Below, piece by piece: positions 44,191 through 53,138 of a stretch of DNA of 64,000 nt (position 1 is its first letter; every line of letters starts with the position of its first letter). Source of the stretch: Polyangium sp. 15x6 (GTDB taxonomy: Bacteria; Myxococcota_A; Polyangia; Polyangiales; Polyangiaceae). The translations under genes were made by a program, and so were the position numbers. The notes beneath the pieces are model-generated. The model saw only the letters and a program-made list of their open reading frames with translations. It was not told the origin of the DNA and made no database searches. Location of the stretch: positions 62,001 to 126,000 of the forward strand of contig NZ_JASBQE010000003.1 of the NCBI RefSeq assembly GCF_029960785.1, given 5' to 3'.

Positions 44191-45438
44191 ATGAACAACC
44201 CCTACGGACCGCCGCCCGGGCCCTACGGCCACGCTCCCTACCCGCAGCAGCAAAGGCCCCCGTACCCCGGCCAGGCGCCGTATCCACCCCAAGGCTACGG
44301 CGCGCCGCAGCCCCCCGTGACCACCGAGCCCGACCCGGACAAGCGCCGGCGCGCGGCGGGGCTCGCGATCTGGATCCTCGGCATGATCGCGGGCGTCGTG
44401 CTGAACATCCTGTTCACGCTGGCCGAGATCTTCCTGTCGAAGGCGCCGGGGCAGATGATGTCGGCCGTCCTGAAGGGCGCGCTCTTCGCGTTTTTGCCGC
44501 TCGGCTTCTACCTCTTCGTGCCCATGGTGCTCGACCGGTACGATCCCGAGCCGTGGTGGTGCCTCGCGATGGCGTTCCTCTGGGGCGCGGTCGTGGCGAC
44601 GGGCTTCGCCGGGATGATCAACACGGGCGTGCACATCGTGTTCGCGGGGCTCTTCGGGCCCACCGTCGGCAATTTCGTGACGACCGTCATGAGCGCGCCG
44701 CTCTCGGAAGAGCTCTTCAAAGGGCTCGCCATCCTGGGCTTTTTCTACTTCCTCCGGCGCGAGTTCGACGGCGTCGTCGACGGCATCATCTACGCGACCT
44801 TCTGCGCGCTCGGGTTCGCGGCGGTCGAGAACGTCAGTTATTACGCCCGCGCGGACATGGCCGATCAGCTCGGCACGACGTTCTTCCTCCGCGGCGTCCT
44901 CGCGCCGTGGGGGCACCCGCTCTACACGTCGATGACCGGCATCGGGTTCGGCATCGCGCGCGAGTCGAGCCGGACGTGGGTGCGGTGGCTCGCGCCGATC
45001 GGCGGGTTTTTCGCGGGCGTCTTCCTGCATGCGCTCTGGAACTTCGTGCCCACGGTCATCCCCGACGCGTTCGTCATCATGCTGCTCTTCTGGCTGCTCT
45101 TCGTGGCGATGTTCTTCTGCATCATCATCGCCCTCGTCATCCGCAAAGGCCGCACGATCCGCCAGTTTCTCCGCGACGAGGTGCTGATCGGCAACCTGAC
45201 GAACGAGGAGCTCGAGCTCGTCTGTTCGCCCGTCGGCCGCATCCAGTGCACGTTCTCGTGGCGCGGCGCCGAGGGGCGCGCGTTCATCCGCGCCGCGTCG
45301 CGGCTCGCGCTCAGCAAGTGGCACACCGCGCGAGCGATGAAGGGGCAGAAGCGCACCATCAGCGCTGATTTCATCGCCCCGCTCCGCCGCGAGCTCGCCA
45401 CCTTGCGCGCCGCGCTCCTCGCCAAAGCTCCCCGCTGA
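44191..45438 (+). CDS. PrsW-family intramembrane metalloprotease
   Basis: 415 residues: a Pro/Tyr/Gln-rich N-terminal tail (1-45), about eight TM helices, and a cytoplasmic C-terminal domain. The catalytic motifs of the PrsW/CPBP type are present: EELFK (Glu173-Glu174...Lys177), FAAVENVSYYA, GHPLYTSMTG and FLHALWNF, supplying Glu and His ligands for zinc. PrsW proteases cut anti-sigma factors or other membrane proteins within the bilayer. The preceding lipoprotein is a possible partner, by position only. Confidence 0.85.
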   Translation: MNNPYGPPPGPYGHAPYPQQQRPPYPGQAPYPPQGYGAPQPPVTTEPDPDKRRRAAGLAIWILGMIAGVVLNILFTLAEIFLSKAPGQMMSAVLKGALFAFLPLGFYLFVPMVLDRYDPEPWWCLAMAFLWGAVVATGFAGMINTGVHIVFAGLFGPTVGNFVTTVMSAPLSEELFKGLAILGFFYFLRREFDGVVDGIIYATFCALGFAAVENVSYYARADMADQLGTTFFLRGVLAPWGHPLYTSMTGIGFGIARESSRTWVRWLAPIGGFFAGVFLHALWNFVPTVIPDAFVIMLLFWLLFVAMFFCIIIALVIRKGRTIRQFLRDEVLIGNLTNEELELVCSPVGRIQCTFSWRGAEGRAFIRAASRLALSKWHTARAMKGQKRTISADFIAPLRRELATLRAALLAKAPR

Positions 45439-45457
45439 AAAGCCCTCGACACCTCGA

Positions 45458-45479
45458 ATTCACGCATTCGTCACGCGCG
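45458..45479 (+). promoter_or_regulatory. TCACG-N6-TCACG box 1 (Pho-box-like)
   Basis: ATTCACGCATTCGTCACG plus CGCG. Two 7-bp direct repeats with an 11-bp centre spacing, the geometry of a PhoB-type operator. About 120 bp upstream of the PhoB-like regulator gene. Confidence 0.6.
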
Positions 45480-45508
45480 GGCCGCGCCTCGCCGTTTCGA
45501 CACGTCCC

Positions 45509-45530
45509 ATTCACGAATTCGTCACGCACG
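45509..45530 (+). promoter_or_regulatory. TCACG-N6-TCACG box 2 (Pho-box-like)
   Basis: ATTCACGAATTCGTCACG plus CACG, differing from box 1 at two positions, 51 bp downstream of it and 71 bp before the regulator ATG. Suggests autoregulation. Confidence 0.6.
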
Positions 45531-45601
45531 CCGCATTTCCCCGCCAACCTGCAACACGGGCTTCATCGGGTCGTAACAGGAAGAGGATAGACACGGGTGC
45601 G

Positions 45602-46309
45602 ATGGCACGCATCCTGGTCGTCGAGGACGAGCCCGCGCTCCTCAAGGTGCTCGATTACAACTTCCGGCAGGCGGGGCACGAGGTGCTGCTCGCGGCGCGC
45701 GGCGAGGAGGGGATCCGGCTCGCGCGCGAGCGGCGTCCGGACGTCATTCTGCTCGATATGATGCTCCCGGACGTCATGGGCACCGAGGTCTGTCGGAGCC
45801 TGCAACAAAGCGAGGAGACCCGCGAGACCCCCGTCGTCATCGTGTCGGCGCGGGGCGACGAGGTCGACCGCGTCGTCGGCTTCGAGCTCGGCGCCGTCGA
45901 TTACGTGGTGAAGCCCTTCAGCGTCCGCGAGCTCCTGCTCCGGGTGCAGGCGATCCTGCGGCGGGTGAAGGCGCGGACGACCGAGCGGCGCGTCCTCCAG
46001 TTCGGCCGGCTGCGCATCGACGACGAGGCGCACCGGGTATGGGTCGACGGCGTCGAGATCGAGCTCACGTTGCTCGAGTTCAAGCTCCTGCTCGCTCTTT
46101 ACGAGAATCGCGAGCGTGTGCAGACGCGCGGCGCGCTGCTCGAGGGCGTGTGGGGCATGGAGGTCGATATCACGACCCGCACGGTGGACACGCACGTGAA
46201 GCGGCTGCGCGACAAGCTCGGGCCTGCCGGAGACTACGTGCAGACGGTGCGGGGGATCGGGTATCGATTCGGCGGTTCTCCCGATCTGCCCGGCTCGCAC
46301 CCCGATTGA
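45602..46309 (+). CDS. PhoB/OmpR-family response regulator
   Basis: 235 residues. The receiver has VVEDEPALL, phospho-acceptor Asp in ILLDMMLPDVMG and Lys in YVVKPF. The winged-helix domain has LTLLEFKLLLALYENRERVQ and RTVDTHVKRLRDKLG, close to PhoB. No histidine kinase is adjacent, so it is an orphan in this window. Two TCACG-type boxes precede it and a third stands between it and the tonB operon, so autoregulation and control of the TonB operon are likely. Whether the signal is phosphate is inference from box geometry and domain type. Confidence 0.9.
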   Translation: MARILVVEDEPALLKVLDYNFRQAGHEVLLAARGEEGIRLARERRPDVILLDMMLPDVMGTEVCRSLQQSEETRETPVVIVSARGDEVDRVVGFELGAVDYVVKPFSVRELLLRVQAILRRVKARTTERRVLQFGRLRIDDEAHRVWVDGVEIELTLLEFKLLLALYENRERVQTRGALLEGVWGMEVDITTRTVDTHVKRLRDKLGPAGDYVQTVRGIGYRFGGSPDLPGSHPD

Positions 46310-46348
46310 AAAATGCGTCATGCGGCGCGCACGTGAACGTTTCCCGAC

Positions 46349-46370
46349 GTTCACGAGGTTGTCACGAACG
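46349..46370 (+). promoter_or_regulatory. TCACG-N6-TCACG box 3 (Pho-box-like)
   Basis: GTTCACGAGGTTGTCACG plus AACG, ending 32 bp before the tonB ATG. Its left half is also the right arm of a 9-bp inverted repeat CGTGAACGT/ACGTTCACG (46332-46355). Confidence 0.6.
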
Positions 46371-46402
46371 AACGTCAAGGTGGGGGCCGAGGAAAGACGG
46401 CA

Positions 46403-47164
46403 ATGGGCTTCGAGGCGTGGAGCGTCGGGGAGACCGATCCCGGGCGCGGCAGGAGGCTTCTGATCGGATACGCGACGGCGATTGCCATTTGCACGGCCGT
46501 CGGCGTCGTCGGGGCGACGATCAAATCGAGCGCGCCCGCCGTGGAAGAAGAGGAGGAGGTCGTCGCCGTCGAGCTCACGCCCACCGTGGAGCCACCCAAA
46601 CCGCCGCCTCCGCCGCCGCCCGTGGACGCGGCGCCCAAAGCGCCGGAGCCGCCCGGGCCGAAACACAAGCCGATCGCCGTGCCGGTGGAAGTGCCGACGG
46701 AAATGCCCAAGGAGGCGGATCCCAGCAAGGCAAAGGCGAGCGACGACGATTATGGAGAGGGCTCGGGTGAGGGCTCGGGCGGAACGCCCGGCGGAACGGG
46801 GACCACGACGGCTGCTGCGCCGCCGCCGCCTCCGCCGCCGCCTCCTCCTCCGCCGCCTCCGCCCAAAGCGGCGGGACCCGTCGTCCTCGGCGAGGACGGC
46901 ACGCCGCCTTCGCCGATATCGAAGCCGCAGCCTCCTTATCCCGAGGACCTGAAGAGCCAGGGGATCGAGGGCACGATCATCGTGCGGTTCGTCGTGACCG
47001 AATCGGGAGACGTCTCGAACGTGACCGTGGTGCGAGGGGATCCGCGGCTCGCCGCGCACGTGGTCGCGACCGTGAAGACCTGGCGCTTCAAGCCCGCCAT
47101 GGTCGAGGGCCGCCCCGTGGCCACGTATCAGAACGCAAGGTTCAATTTCAAGATCAAGATCTAG
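46403..47164 (+). CDS. tonB: TonB energy-transducing protein
   Basis: 253 residues. One TM helix at about 18-40 (LIGYATAIAICTAVGVVG), a periplasmic Pro-rich spacer with a run of 15 prolines near 138-152, and the C-terminal TonB domain beginning PQPPYPEDLKSQGIEGTIIV and ending RFNFKI. It transmits proton-motive force from ExbB/ExbD to outer-membrane receptors. GAGGAAAG lies about 8 bp before the ATG. First gene of a five-gene operon. Confidence 0.9.
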   Translation: MGFEAWSVGETDPGRGRRLLIGYATAIAICTAVGVVGATIKSSAPAVEEEEEVVAVELTPTVEPPKPPPPPPPVDAAPKAPEPPGPKHKPIAVPVEVPTEMPKEADPSKAKASDDDYGEGSGEGSGGTPGGTGTTTAAAPPPPPPPPPPPPPPPKAAGPVVLGEDGTPPSPISKPQPPYPEDLKSQGIEGTIIVRFVVTESGDVSNVTVVRGDPRLAAHVVATVKTWRFKPAMVEGRPVATYQNARFNFKIKI

Positions 47165-47200
47165 TTCGTCGGGCATTACCGTTCGACAAGGAGCAAAACC

Positions 47201-47902
47201 ATGCAATTCGATCTCGCGCACATCTGGGCGAGCATGGGCCTCGTCTCGAAGCTCATCGCCTTCGTGCTCGTGCTCATGTCGATCGCGACCATCGCGGTCG
47301 TCGTCGAGCGGGTGATCGCGCTCGCGCGCATGAACGCCGAGACGCGCGCCTTCGTGAAGGAAGCGCAGCCGCTGCTCGACGCCTGGGATACGGAGGCGCT
47401 CCTCCGCGTCGCGGACCGATATCGACTCTCGGCGCTCGCGCGGCTCGTCTCCTCGGCCATGCGGCGGTTTCTTCGCGCGGAGAGCGAGGGCGATGGGAAT
47501 CTGACGCCGGTCGAGCTCGCGCGGCGCGAGGTCGAGCGCAGGCGCGAGGCGCTCTCGGCGGATTTGCGCCGTGGGCTCTCGGTGCTCGCTTCGGTCGGAT
47601 CGGTCGCGCCGTTCGTGGGGCTGCTCGGCACGGTCGTCGGTATCATCACGGCGTTCCAGAGCATCGCGACGACGGGCTCGGGCGGGCTCGGCGCCGTCAG
47701 CGCGGGCATTTCGGAGGCGCTCATCGAGACGGCGCTCGGCCTCTCGGTCGCCATTCCGTCGGTGCTCTTCTTCAATTACCTGACCGGCAAGATCGCGGCG
47801 GTCGAGGCGGCGCTCGAGCGGAGCGCGGGCGAATTGCTCGACGACATGGAGAACCAGCATGGGCGCCAGAGTGAAGAGCGGATCCTCGAAGAAGCAGCCT
47901 GA
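47201..47902 (+). CDS. exbB: ExbB/TolQ-family proton channel subunit
   Basis: 233 residues with three TM helices (about 13-35, 128-150, 170-195). Family landmarks: LSVLASVGSVAPFVGLLGTV and GISEALIETALGLSVAIPSV, where the conserved polar residues line the proton path. It forms the motor with ExbD for TonB. It overlaps exbD by 44 bp, indicating translational coupling. Located between tonB and two exbD genes. Confidence 0.9.
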   Translation: MQFDLAHIWASMGLVSKLIAFVLVLMSIATIAVVVERVIALARMNAETRAFVKEAQPLLDAWDTEALLRVADRYRLSALARLVSSAMRRFLRAESEGDGNLTPVELARREVERRREALSADLRRGLSVLASVGSVAPFVGLLGTVVGIITAFQSIATTGSGGLGAVSAGISEALIETALGLSVAIPSVLFFNYLTGKIAAVEAALERSAGELLDDMENQHGRQSEERILEEAA

Positions 47903-48302
47903 GCCGGAGATCAACATCACGCCGCTCGTCGACGTGGTCCTCGTGCTGCTCATCATTTTCATGGTCATCGCGCCGGAGCTCGAGCACGGCGAGCGCGTGG
48001 AGCTGCCGACCGTGATTCAGCCGGACGAGAACAAATCGAAGCTCGATCCGATCACGGTGACGCTCACGGCGCGCGGCAACCTCTTTCTCGAAAAGGAGGT
48101 CCTCGCGGACGTGCCGGCGCTCGAAGCGCGATTGAAAGCGATGCACGGGACGGAGCCGGATCGTCGTGTCGTCCTCAAGGGCGACGCGACGGTGCAATAC
48201 GCGAAGATGCGTGACGCGTTCGCCGCGTGCCAGCGCGCCGGCTACACGGGCGTCGCGCTCAGCGTGAGCCAAAAAGGCAAGAGCGCGGGGGAGGAGAGCT
48301 AG
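47859..48302 (+). CDS. exbD: ExbD/TolR-family protein 1
   Basis: 147 residues. A single TM at about 22-42 (PLVDVVLVLLIIFMVIAP) with the functional Asp in NITPLVDVVLVLL, followed by the periplasmic domain (ITVTLTARGNLFLEKEVLAD). It pairs with ExbB. It begins inside the end of exbB. Confidence 0.9.
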   Translation: MGARVKSGSSKKQPEPEINITPLVDVVLVLLIIFMVIAPELEHGERVELPTVIQPDENKSKLDPITVTLTARGNLFLEKEVLADVPALEARLKAMHGTEPDRRVVLKGDATVQYAKMRDAFAACQRAGYTGVALSVSQKGKSAGEES

Positions 48303-48304
48303 CC

Positions 48305-48739
48305 ATGGCGATGAACGTCTCCTCGGGCGGGAAAAAGGGCGCCATCGCGCCGGCGATGAACGTCACGCCGCTCGTCGACGTGGTCCTCGTGCTGCTCATC
48401 ATCTTCATGGTGGTGACGCCGCTGCTCAACAAGCAGCTATGGCTGAACCTGCCGAAGAAGGACGAGGACGCGAAGAACGAGCCGCCGCCGCCGGACGCGG
48501 ACAAACCCGTGGTGCTCACGGTGGACACGAAGGGCGCGATCCGCATCAATCAAACCGAGGTCTCGCGCGCCGAGCTGCGAGATCGGCTCACGCGGATCTT
48601 CGCGGCACGCGCCGACAAGCTCCTCTACTTCGACGCGGCCGACGACGCGCCGTACGGGATCACCGTCGAGGTGATGGATATCGCGAAGAGGGGCGGGGCC
48701 AAGGGCATTGCAATCTTGACCGAGAAGCTCGGCGGCTGA
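48305..48739 (+). CDS. exbD: ExbD/TolR-family protein 2
   Basis: 144 residues from ATG 48305, with GGAGG before it in the end of the first exbD. It carries the same NVTPLVDVVLVLLIIFMVV motif with the key Asp, then a shorter periplasmic domain (VVLTVDTKGAIRINQTEVSR). Two ExbD paralogues with one ExbB is a known arrangement in several TonB systems, where they may form a hetero-oligomeric plug. Confidence 0.9.
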   Translation: MAMNVSSGGKKGAIAPAMNVTPLVDVVLVLLIIFMVVTPLLNKQLWLNLPKKDEDAKNEPPPPDADKPVVLTVDTKGAIRINQTEVSRAELRDRLTRIFAARADKLLYFDAADDAPYGITVEVMDIAKRGGAKGIAILTEKLGG

Positions 48740-48746
48740 TTTCTCC

Positions 48747-51629
48747 ATGCGAAAAACCATTGCGACACTCGCCTCGGCGCTCACGCTGTTCTTGCCGGCG
48801 CTCTCGCCGGCCCAGGAGGGCGTGGACGAGGCGCTGCTCGGCGAGGAGGATCCGTCCCGCCCCGCGCCCGCCGGAAAAGGCGTCGTCTGGGGCGTCGTCA
48901 CGGACGCGAAGACCAAGGAGCCCGTGATCGACGCGCAGGTCTCGGTCGTCGGGACGAACAAGAAGGTGATCGCGGATTTCGACGGTCGATACCGGCTCGA
49001 GCTCGCGCCAGGCAATTACGAATTGCGCGTCTTTTATCAGCTCTACAAGGCGCAACGCGTGCAGAACGTGCGCGTCACGAGCGGCGCGGTCGAGAAGGTC
49101 GACGTCGCGCTGTCGACGGAGGAGAGCAAGCAGGAGATCGTGGTCGAGATCGAGGCGGACCCGGACCGGGCCTCGGCCGCCGCGCAGACGCTCCTCCGAA
49201 AGAACGCGGCGCACACGGGCGACGCGGTGAGCGCGCAGGAGATCGCGCGGACGCCGGATCGCAATGCGGCGGACGCGGCGCGGCGCGTGGTCGGCGCGTC
49301 CGTCGTCGGGCAACGGTACGTGATCGTGCGCGGTCTCGGCGATAGGTACACGAATGCGCTCTTGAATGGCGTGCCGCTGCCGAGCCCCGAGCCGGATCGG
49401 CAGGCGGTGCCGTTCGATCTCTTCCCGACGACGGTCCTCAGCGATCTGACGATCGTGAAGACGTTCACGCCCGACATGCCGGGCGATTTCACGGGCGGCT
49501 CGGTGCGCGTCTCGACGCGCGAGCTGCCCGAGAAGTTCACGATCAGCGGTACGTTTTACCTCGGGGCCAACTCGGAGACGACGTTCCGGAGCCGGCTCAC
49601 GTATGCCGGGGGCGGGACCGATTTCCTCGGCATCGACGACGGGACGCGGGCGCTGCCGCCGGGCTTCCCCACCGATTACAAGGTCGGGAAGGGCGAGGAG
49701 AAGCCGGATGGGTCGCTCATGTCTTCCCGTGAGGCGGACGAGCTCGGCCGCGCGCTCAATCGCCCGATGACGACCTCGCGTACGACGGCGCTGCCGAACA
49801 TGAGCGGCAACTTCACGATCGGCAATACGCACAGGTTCGGCGGGGATCACGAACTCGGGTACATGGCGGCGCTGACGTACGGGCGGCGATTCCAGATCCG
49901 GCAGGGCGAGATCCTCCGGACGTTCACGATCGATACCAACATATCGGACGATCTGGCCCTGCAGAACGATTACCGTGTGGATACGGGCCTCGACGTCGTG
50001 TCCTGGGGCGGCTTCGCGGGGCTCACCTACCGCTACGCGAAGGACCACAAGGTCTCGCTCATCGGCTTGCACAGCCGTTCGTCGGAGAACGAGGCGCGCG
50101 AGATCGGGGGGCACGCCGAGGAGGGCGGCCCGGGGCGCACGGCCTACGACACGCGCCTCCGTTTCGTGAGCCGCTCGCTCACGTTCGGTCAGCTCGCGGG
50201 CGAGCACAAGATTCGCAAGGCGAACGACGCGACGCTCGAATGGAACCTGACGGCGTCCGTCGCGACGAGCGATGAGCCGGGCACGCGGGAGAACGTGTAC
50301 CTGGCGGACGATGGACCGAAGGCGTGGCAAAGCACGACGCTCTCCGGATTGCATTTCTACGCGAACCAGGCCGAGACGGCCGTCGGCGGAGCCGTGCATT
50401 ACACGCAGCCCATCCGGAAGGGGGATTCGCCGACGCGCGTGAAGGTGGGCGGCCTCGTGCAGGTTCGCAGCCGCGCCTTCGACGCGCGCCGCCTGCGGTA
50501 CATCCCGACGGCGGACACGACGGAAGAGGCCGCGGCGTTTTCGCTGCCGCCGGATCAACTTTTCACGAACGAATACATCGGGAGCTCCCTCTCGCTGACG
50601 GAGTACACGCGACCGAGCGACACGTACGACGCCACGCAGCGCATGTTTTCGGGGTACTTCATGACGGACACCTCGATCCGTCCGTGGATGCGCGTCGTGC
50701 TCGGCGCGCGTGTCGAGGCGTCGACGCAGCGCCTCGACACGTTCGATGGGTCGATGAATCCGCAGCAGGTCGAGCTCTCCACGACGGACCTGCTCCCTTC
50801 GCTCGGGCTCGTCTTCAAGACGACCGATCGGTCGAACCTGCGCGCCTCCGTGACGCGCACGCTCGCGCGTCCGCAGCTCCGCGAGCTCGCGCCGTTCACG
50901 TTCACCGATTACTTTGGCGCCCGCGAGAACCAGGGCAACCCCGATCTCGACCGCACGACGATCGTGAATGCGGATCTGCGCTTCGAGTTTTTTCCAACGC
51001 TCGCCGAGGTCGCGGCGATCAGCGTGTTCTACAAGGACTTCACGAAGCCGATCGAGCAGATCATCATGCCGTCGAACCGGGGCATCGTGTCGTACCGGAA
51101 CGCGAAGGGGGCGCAGAACGCCGGCATCGAGCTCGAATTGCGGAAAAACCTCGGGTTCGTGAGCCCCATCCTCGCGGATCTCGGGGTACTCACGAATTTG
51201 ACGCTCGTGCATTCGCGCGTCTCCCTCGATGGAGACGAGGGGGTGCAGACGAGCGACGTCCGCCCGCTCGCGGGTCAATCGCCCTACGTGGTGAACGCGG
51301 GGCTCGATTACGCCAGCGACAAGCTCGGTACGCGGCTGCGCGTGCTCTACAACGTCTATGGTCGGCGCATCGCGCAGGTGGGCGCGTACGAGTTGCCGGA
51401 CGTCTACGAGCAGCCGCGCCACCTGCTCGACGTGACCGTCGCGCAGCGCATCGGCAAATACGTCGATTTGAAGCTCTCGGCGGAGAACCTCCTGCTCGCG
51501 CCCGTCGTGTTCACGCAGGGGCCGAGCGCGAAGAGCGTCCCACACCCCGACATCGCCGGCTTGACGAACGTCGTGCAGCAATACCAGCCCGGCGCGACCT
51601 TCACCTTGAGCGCCACCATCCAGAATTGA
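48747..51629 (+). CDS. TonB-dependent outer-membrane receptor with carboxypeptidase-like N-terminal domain
   Basis: 960 residues. Signal peptide (TIATLASALTLFLPALSPAQ), a carboxypeptidase-regulatory-like domain at about 45-125 (GVVTDAKTKEPVIDAQVSVV), a plug at about 150-290 (RNAADAARRVVGASVVGQ, VRGLGDRYTNALLNGVPLPS) and a beta-barrel to the end, finishing with an aromatic-rich strand ATFTLSATIQN. The last gene of the tonB-exb operon, 7 bp after exbD. The ligand is unknown; co-control with the beta-helix lipoprotein at 51714 suggests they work as a pair at the surface, perhaps for phosphorus acquisition. Confidence 0.88.
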   Translation: MRKTIATLASALTLFLPALSPAQEGVDEALLGEEDPSRPAPAGKGVVWGVVTDAKTKEPVIDAQVSVVGTNKKVIADFDGRYRLELAPGNYELRVFYQLYKAQRVQNVRVTSGAVEKVDVALSTEESKQEIVVEIEADPDRASAAAQTLLRKNAAHTGDAVSAQEIARTPDRNAADAARRVVGASVVGQRYVIVRGLGDRYTNALLNGVPLPSPEPDRQAVPFDLFPTTVLSDLTIVKTFTPDMPGDFTGGSVRVSTRELPEKFTISGTFYLGANSETTFRSRLTYAGGGTDFLGIDDGTRALPPGFPTDYKVGKGEEKPDGSLMSSREADELGRALNRPMTTSRTTALPNMSGNFTIGNTHRFGGDHELGYMAALTYGRRFQIRQGEILRTFTIDTNISDDLALQNDYRVDTGLDVVSWGGFAGLTYRYAKDHKVSLIGLHSRSSENEAREIGGHAEEGGPGRTAYDTRLRFVSRSLTFGQLAGEHKIRKANDATLEWNLTASVATSDEPGTRENVYLADDGPKAWQSTTLSGLHFYANQAETAVGGAVHYTQPIRKGDSPTRVKVGGLVQVRSRAFDARRLRYIPTADTTEEAAAFSLPPDQLFTNEYIGSSLSLTEYTRPSDTYDATQRMFSGYFMTDTSIRPWMRVVLGARVEASTQRLDTFDGSMNPQQVELSTTDLLPSLGLVFKTTDRSNLRASVTRTLARPQLRELAPFTFTDYFGARENQGNPDLDRTTIVNADLRFEFFPTLAEVAAISVFYKDFTKPIEQIIMPSNRGIVSYRNAKGAQNAGIELELRKNLGFVSPILADLGVLTNLTLVHSRVSLDGDEGVQTSDVRPLAGQSPYVVNAGLDYASDKLGTRLRVLYNVYGRRIAQVGAYELPDVYEQPRHLLDVTVAQRIGKYVDLKLSAENLLLAPVVFTQGPSAKSVPHPDIAGLTNVVQQYQPGATFTLSATIQN

Positions 51630-51634
51630 CGGGT

Positions 51635-51656
51635 TGTCGCGAAATCGTTACGCGCG
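51635..51656 (+). promoter_or_regulatory. TCACG-N6-TCACG box 4 (weaker)
   Basis: TGTCGCGAAATCGTTACG plus CGCG; 16 of 22 positions agree with box 1. It lies 57 bp before the beta-helix lipoprotein gene. Confidence 0.45.
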
Positions 51657-51713
51657 CCCTGCAATGACGTCACGCGGCATCACCAGAATGCGCGGGCGGA
51701 GGAATCAAAGGCC

Positions 51714-53027
51714 ATGCGATCGAAGGTATTGCTTGCGACGAGCGCGCTCTTTGCGGCCAGCCTCATGGGCTGCGGCGGGGACGACGATAACGGACAAACC
51801 CCGGCGCCTCCGGCGAAGAGCAACGAGATCCCGACGAGCATCACGTCGGATCTGACGCTCACGGCCGACCAGGACTGGCTCTTGAAGGGAATCGTGCACG
51901 TGCGCGCGGGCGCGACGCTCACGATCGAGCCGGGCACCACGATCAAGGGCGACAAGTCCACGCTCGGCACGCTCGTCATCGACCCGGGCGCTCGTATCCA
52001 CGCCGAGGGCACGAAGGACGAGCCCATCGTCTTCACGAGCCGCGCCGAGCCCGGCGACCGCGCCCCCGGCGATTGGGGCGGCGTCATCCTGCTCGGCAAA
52101 GCGCCGATCAACGTGCCCGGCGGAAAAGCGAACGTCGAGGGAATCGAGGCGACCGCGGAGACCGAGTATGGCGGTGACAATCCCGCCGATAGCAGCGGCG
52201 TGCTGAAGTACGTCCGGATCGAGTTCGGCGGGATTCTCCTTTCGACGGACAACGAGATCAACGGGCTCACGTTCGCCGGCGTCGGCACCGGAACGATCGT
52301 CGATTACGTCCAGGTCCGCTACACGCTCGACGATTGCTTCGAGTTCTTCGGCGGCACGGTGAACGCGAAACACCTGGTTTGCACGTACAACCAGGACGAC
52401 GGGATCGACTGGGATCTCGGGTATACCGGAAAACTCCAGTTCGTCGTGGTCCAGCAGGATCCGGCCGCGGTGGACGACACGAACGGCTTCGAGGGCGACA
52501 ACGACGCGATGGGCACGACGAACGCGCCGCTCTCGGAGCCCACGATCTACAACGCCACGCTCGTCGGCAAGAACGTGGACGTCGACAAGCAGCAATACGC
52601 GATGCTCTTGCGCCGCGCGACGAAGGCGAGCCTGTACAACATCGTCGCCACGGGCTTCGAAGCCGGCGTCGATGTCCGCGACGCGTCGACGACCGTGTCG
52701 CTCGAAGGGTCCATCTTCCACGGAAATCTCGCGCAGAACGTCGCGTACGTGGAGACGCCCGAAGGCGAAGGTTCCGAGAAGGACGACGACATGGGCTTCG
52801 ACGAGGTCAAGTGGTTCACCGACGGCGGCAACGTCGAGGTCGACCCGATGCTCCTCGCTCCCTACGATCGCGAAGCGCCTGATTTCCGGCCGAAAACGAC
52901 GCTCACGACGGGCGCCGTGACGCCGCCGAGCGACGGCTTCTTCGACACGAAGGCGAGCTACGTGGGCGCGTTCTCGCAGGACGACACGTGGCTCGACGGC
53001 GCCTGGATCTCGTTCACGCCGCACTAG
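51714..53027 (+). CDS. Surface lipoprotein with parallel beta-helix (receptor partner)
   Basis: 437 residues. Lipobox LMGC then a Gly/Asp/Pro linker. The body has VRAGATLTIEPGTTIKGDKS, APGDWGGVILLGKAPINVPG, GVLKYVRIEFGGI and FFGGTVNAKHLV, the landmarks of a widespread family of beta-helix lipoproteins that I remember as usually encoded next to TonB-dependent receptors in Bacteroidetes and other groups. It probably presents or processes a ligand for the receptor at 48747. Expression from its own weaker TCACG box is plausible. Confidence 0.82.
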   Translation: MRSKVLLATSALFAASLMGCGGDDDNGQTPAPPAKSNEIPTSITSDLTLTADQDWLLKGIVHVRAGATLTIEPGTTIKGDKSTLGTLVIDPGARIHAEGTKDEPIVFTSRAEPGDRAPGDWGGVILLGKAPINVPGGKANVEGIEATAETEYGGDNPADSSGVLKYVRIEFGGILLSTDNEINGLTFAGVGTGTIVDYVQVRYTLDDCFEFFGGTVNAKHLVCTYNQDDGIDWDLGYTGKLQFVVVQQDPAAVDDTNGFEGDNDAMGTTNAPLSEPTIYNATLVGKNVDVDKQQYAMLLRRATKASLYNIVATGFEAGVDVRDASTTVSLEGSIFHGNLAQNVAYVETPEGEGSEKDDDMGFDEVKWFTDGGNVEVDPMLLAPYDREAPDFRPKTTLTTGAVTPPSDGFFDTKASYVGAFSQDDTWLDGAWISFTPH

Positions 53028-53138
53028 CCGAAGAAGCTCCGTAGAGCCCGCTCGCCAAACGGCCGCGCCCGTACGATCGCGTGTGATCTCGCCGTGGATC
53101 GCTCTTTGCGTGCGCGCCCCCGAGTGCGTTCGGCGATC

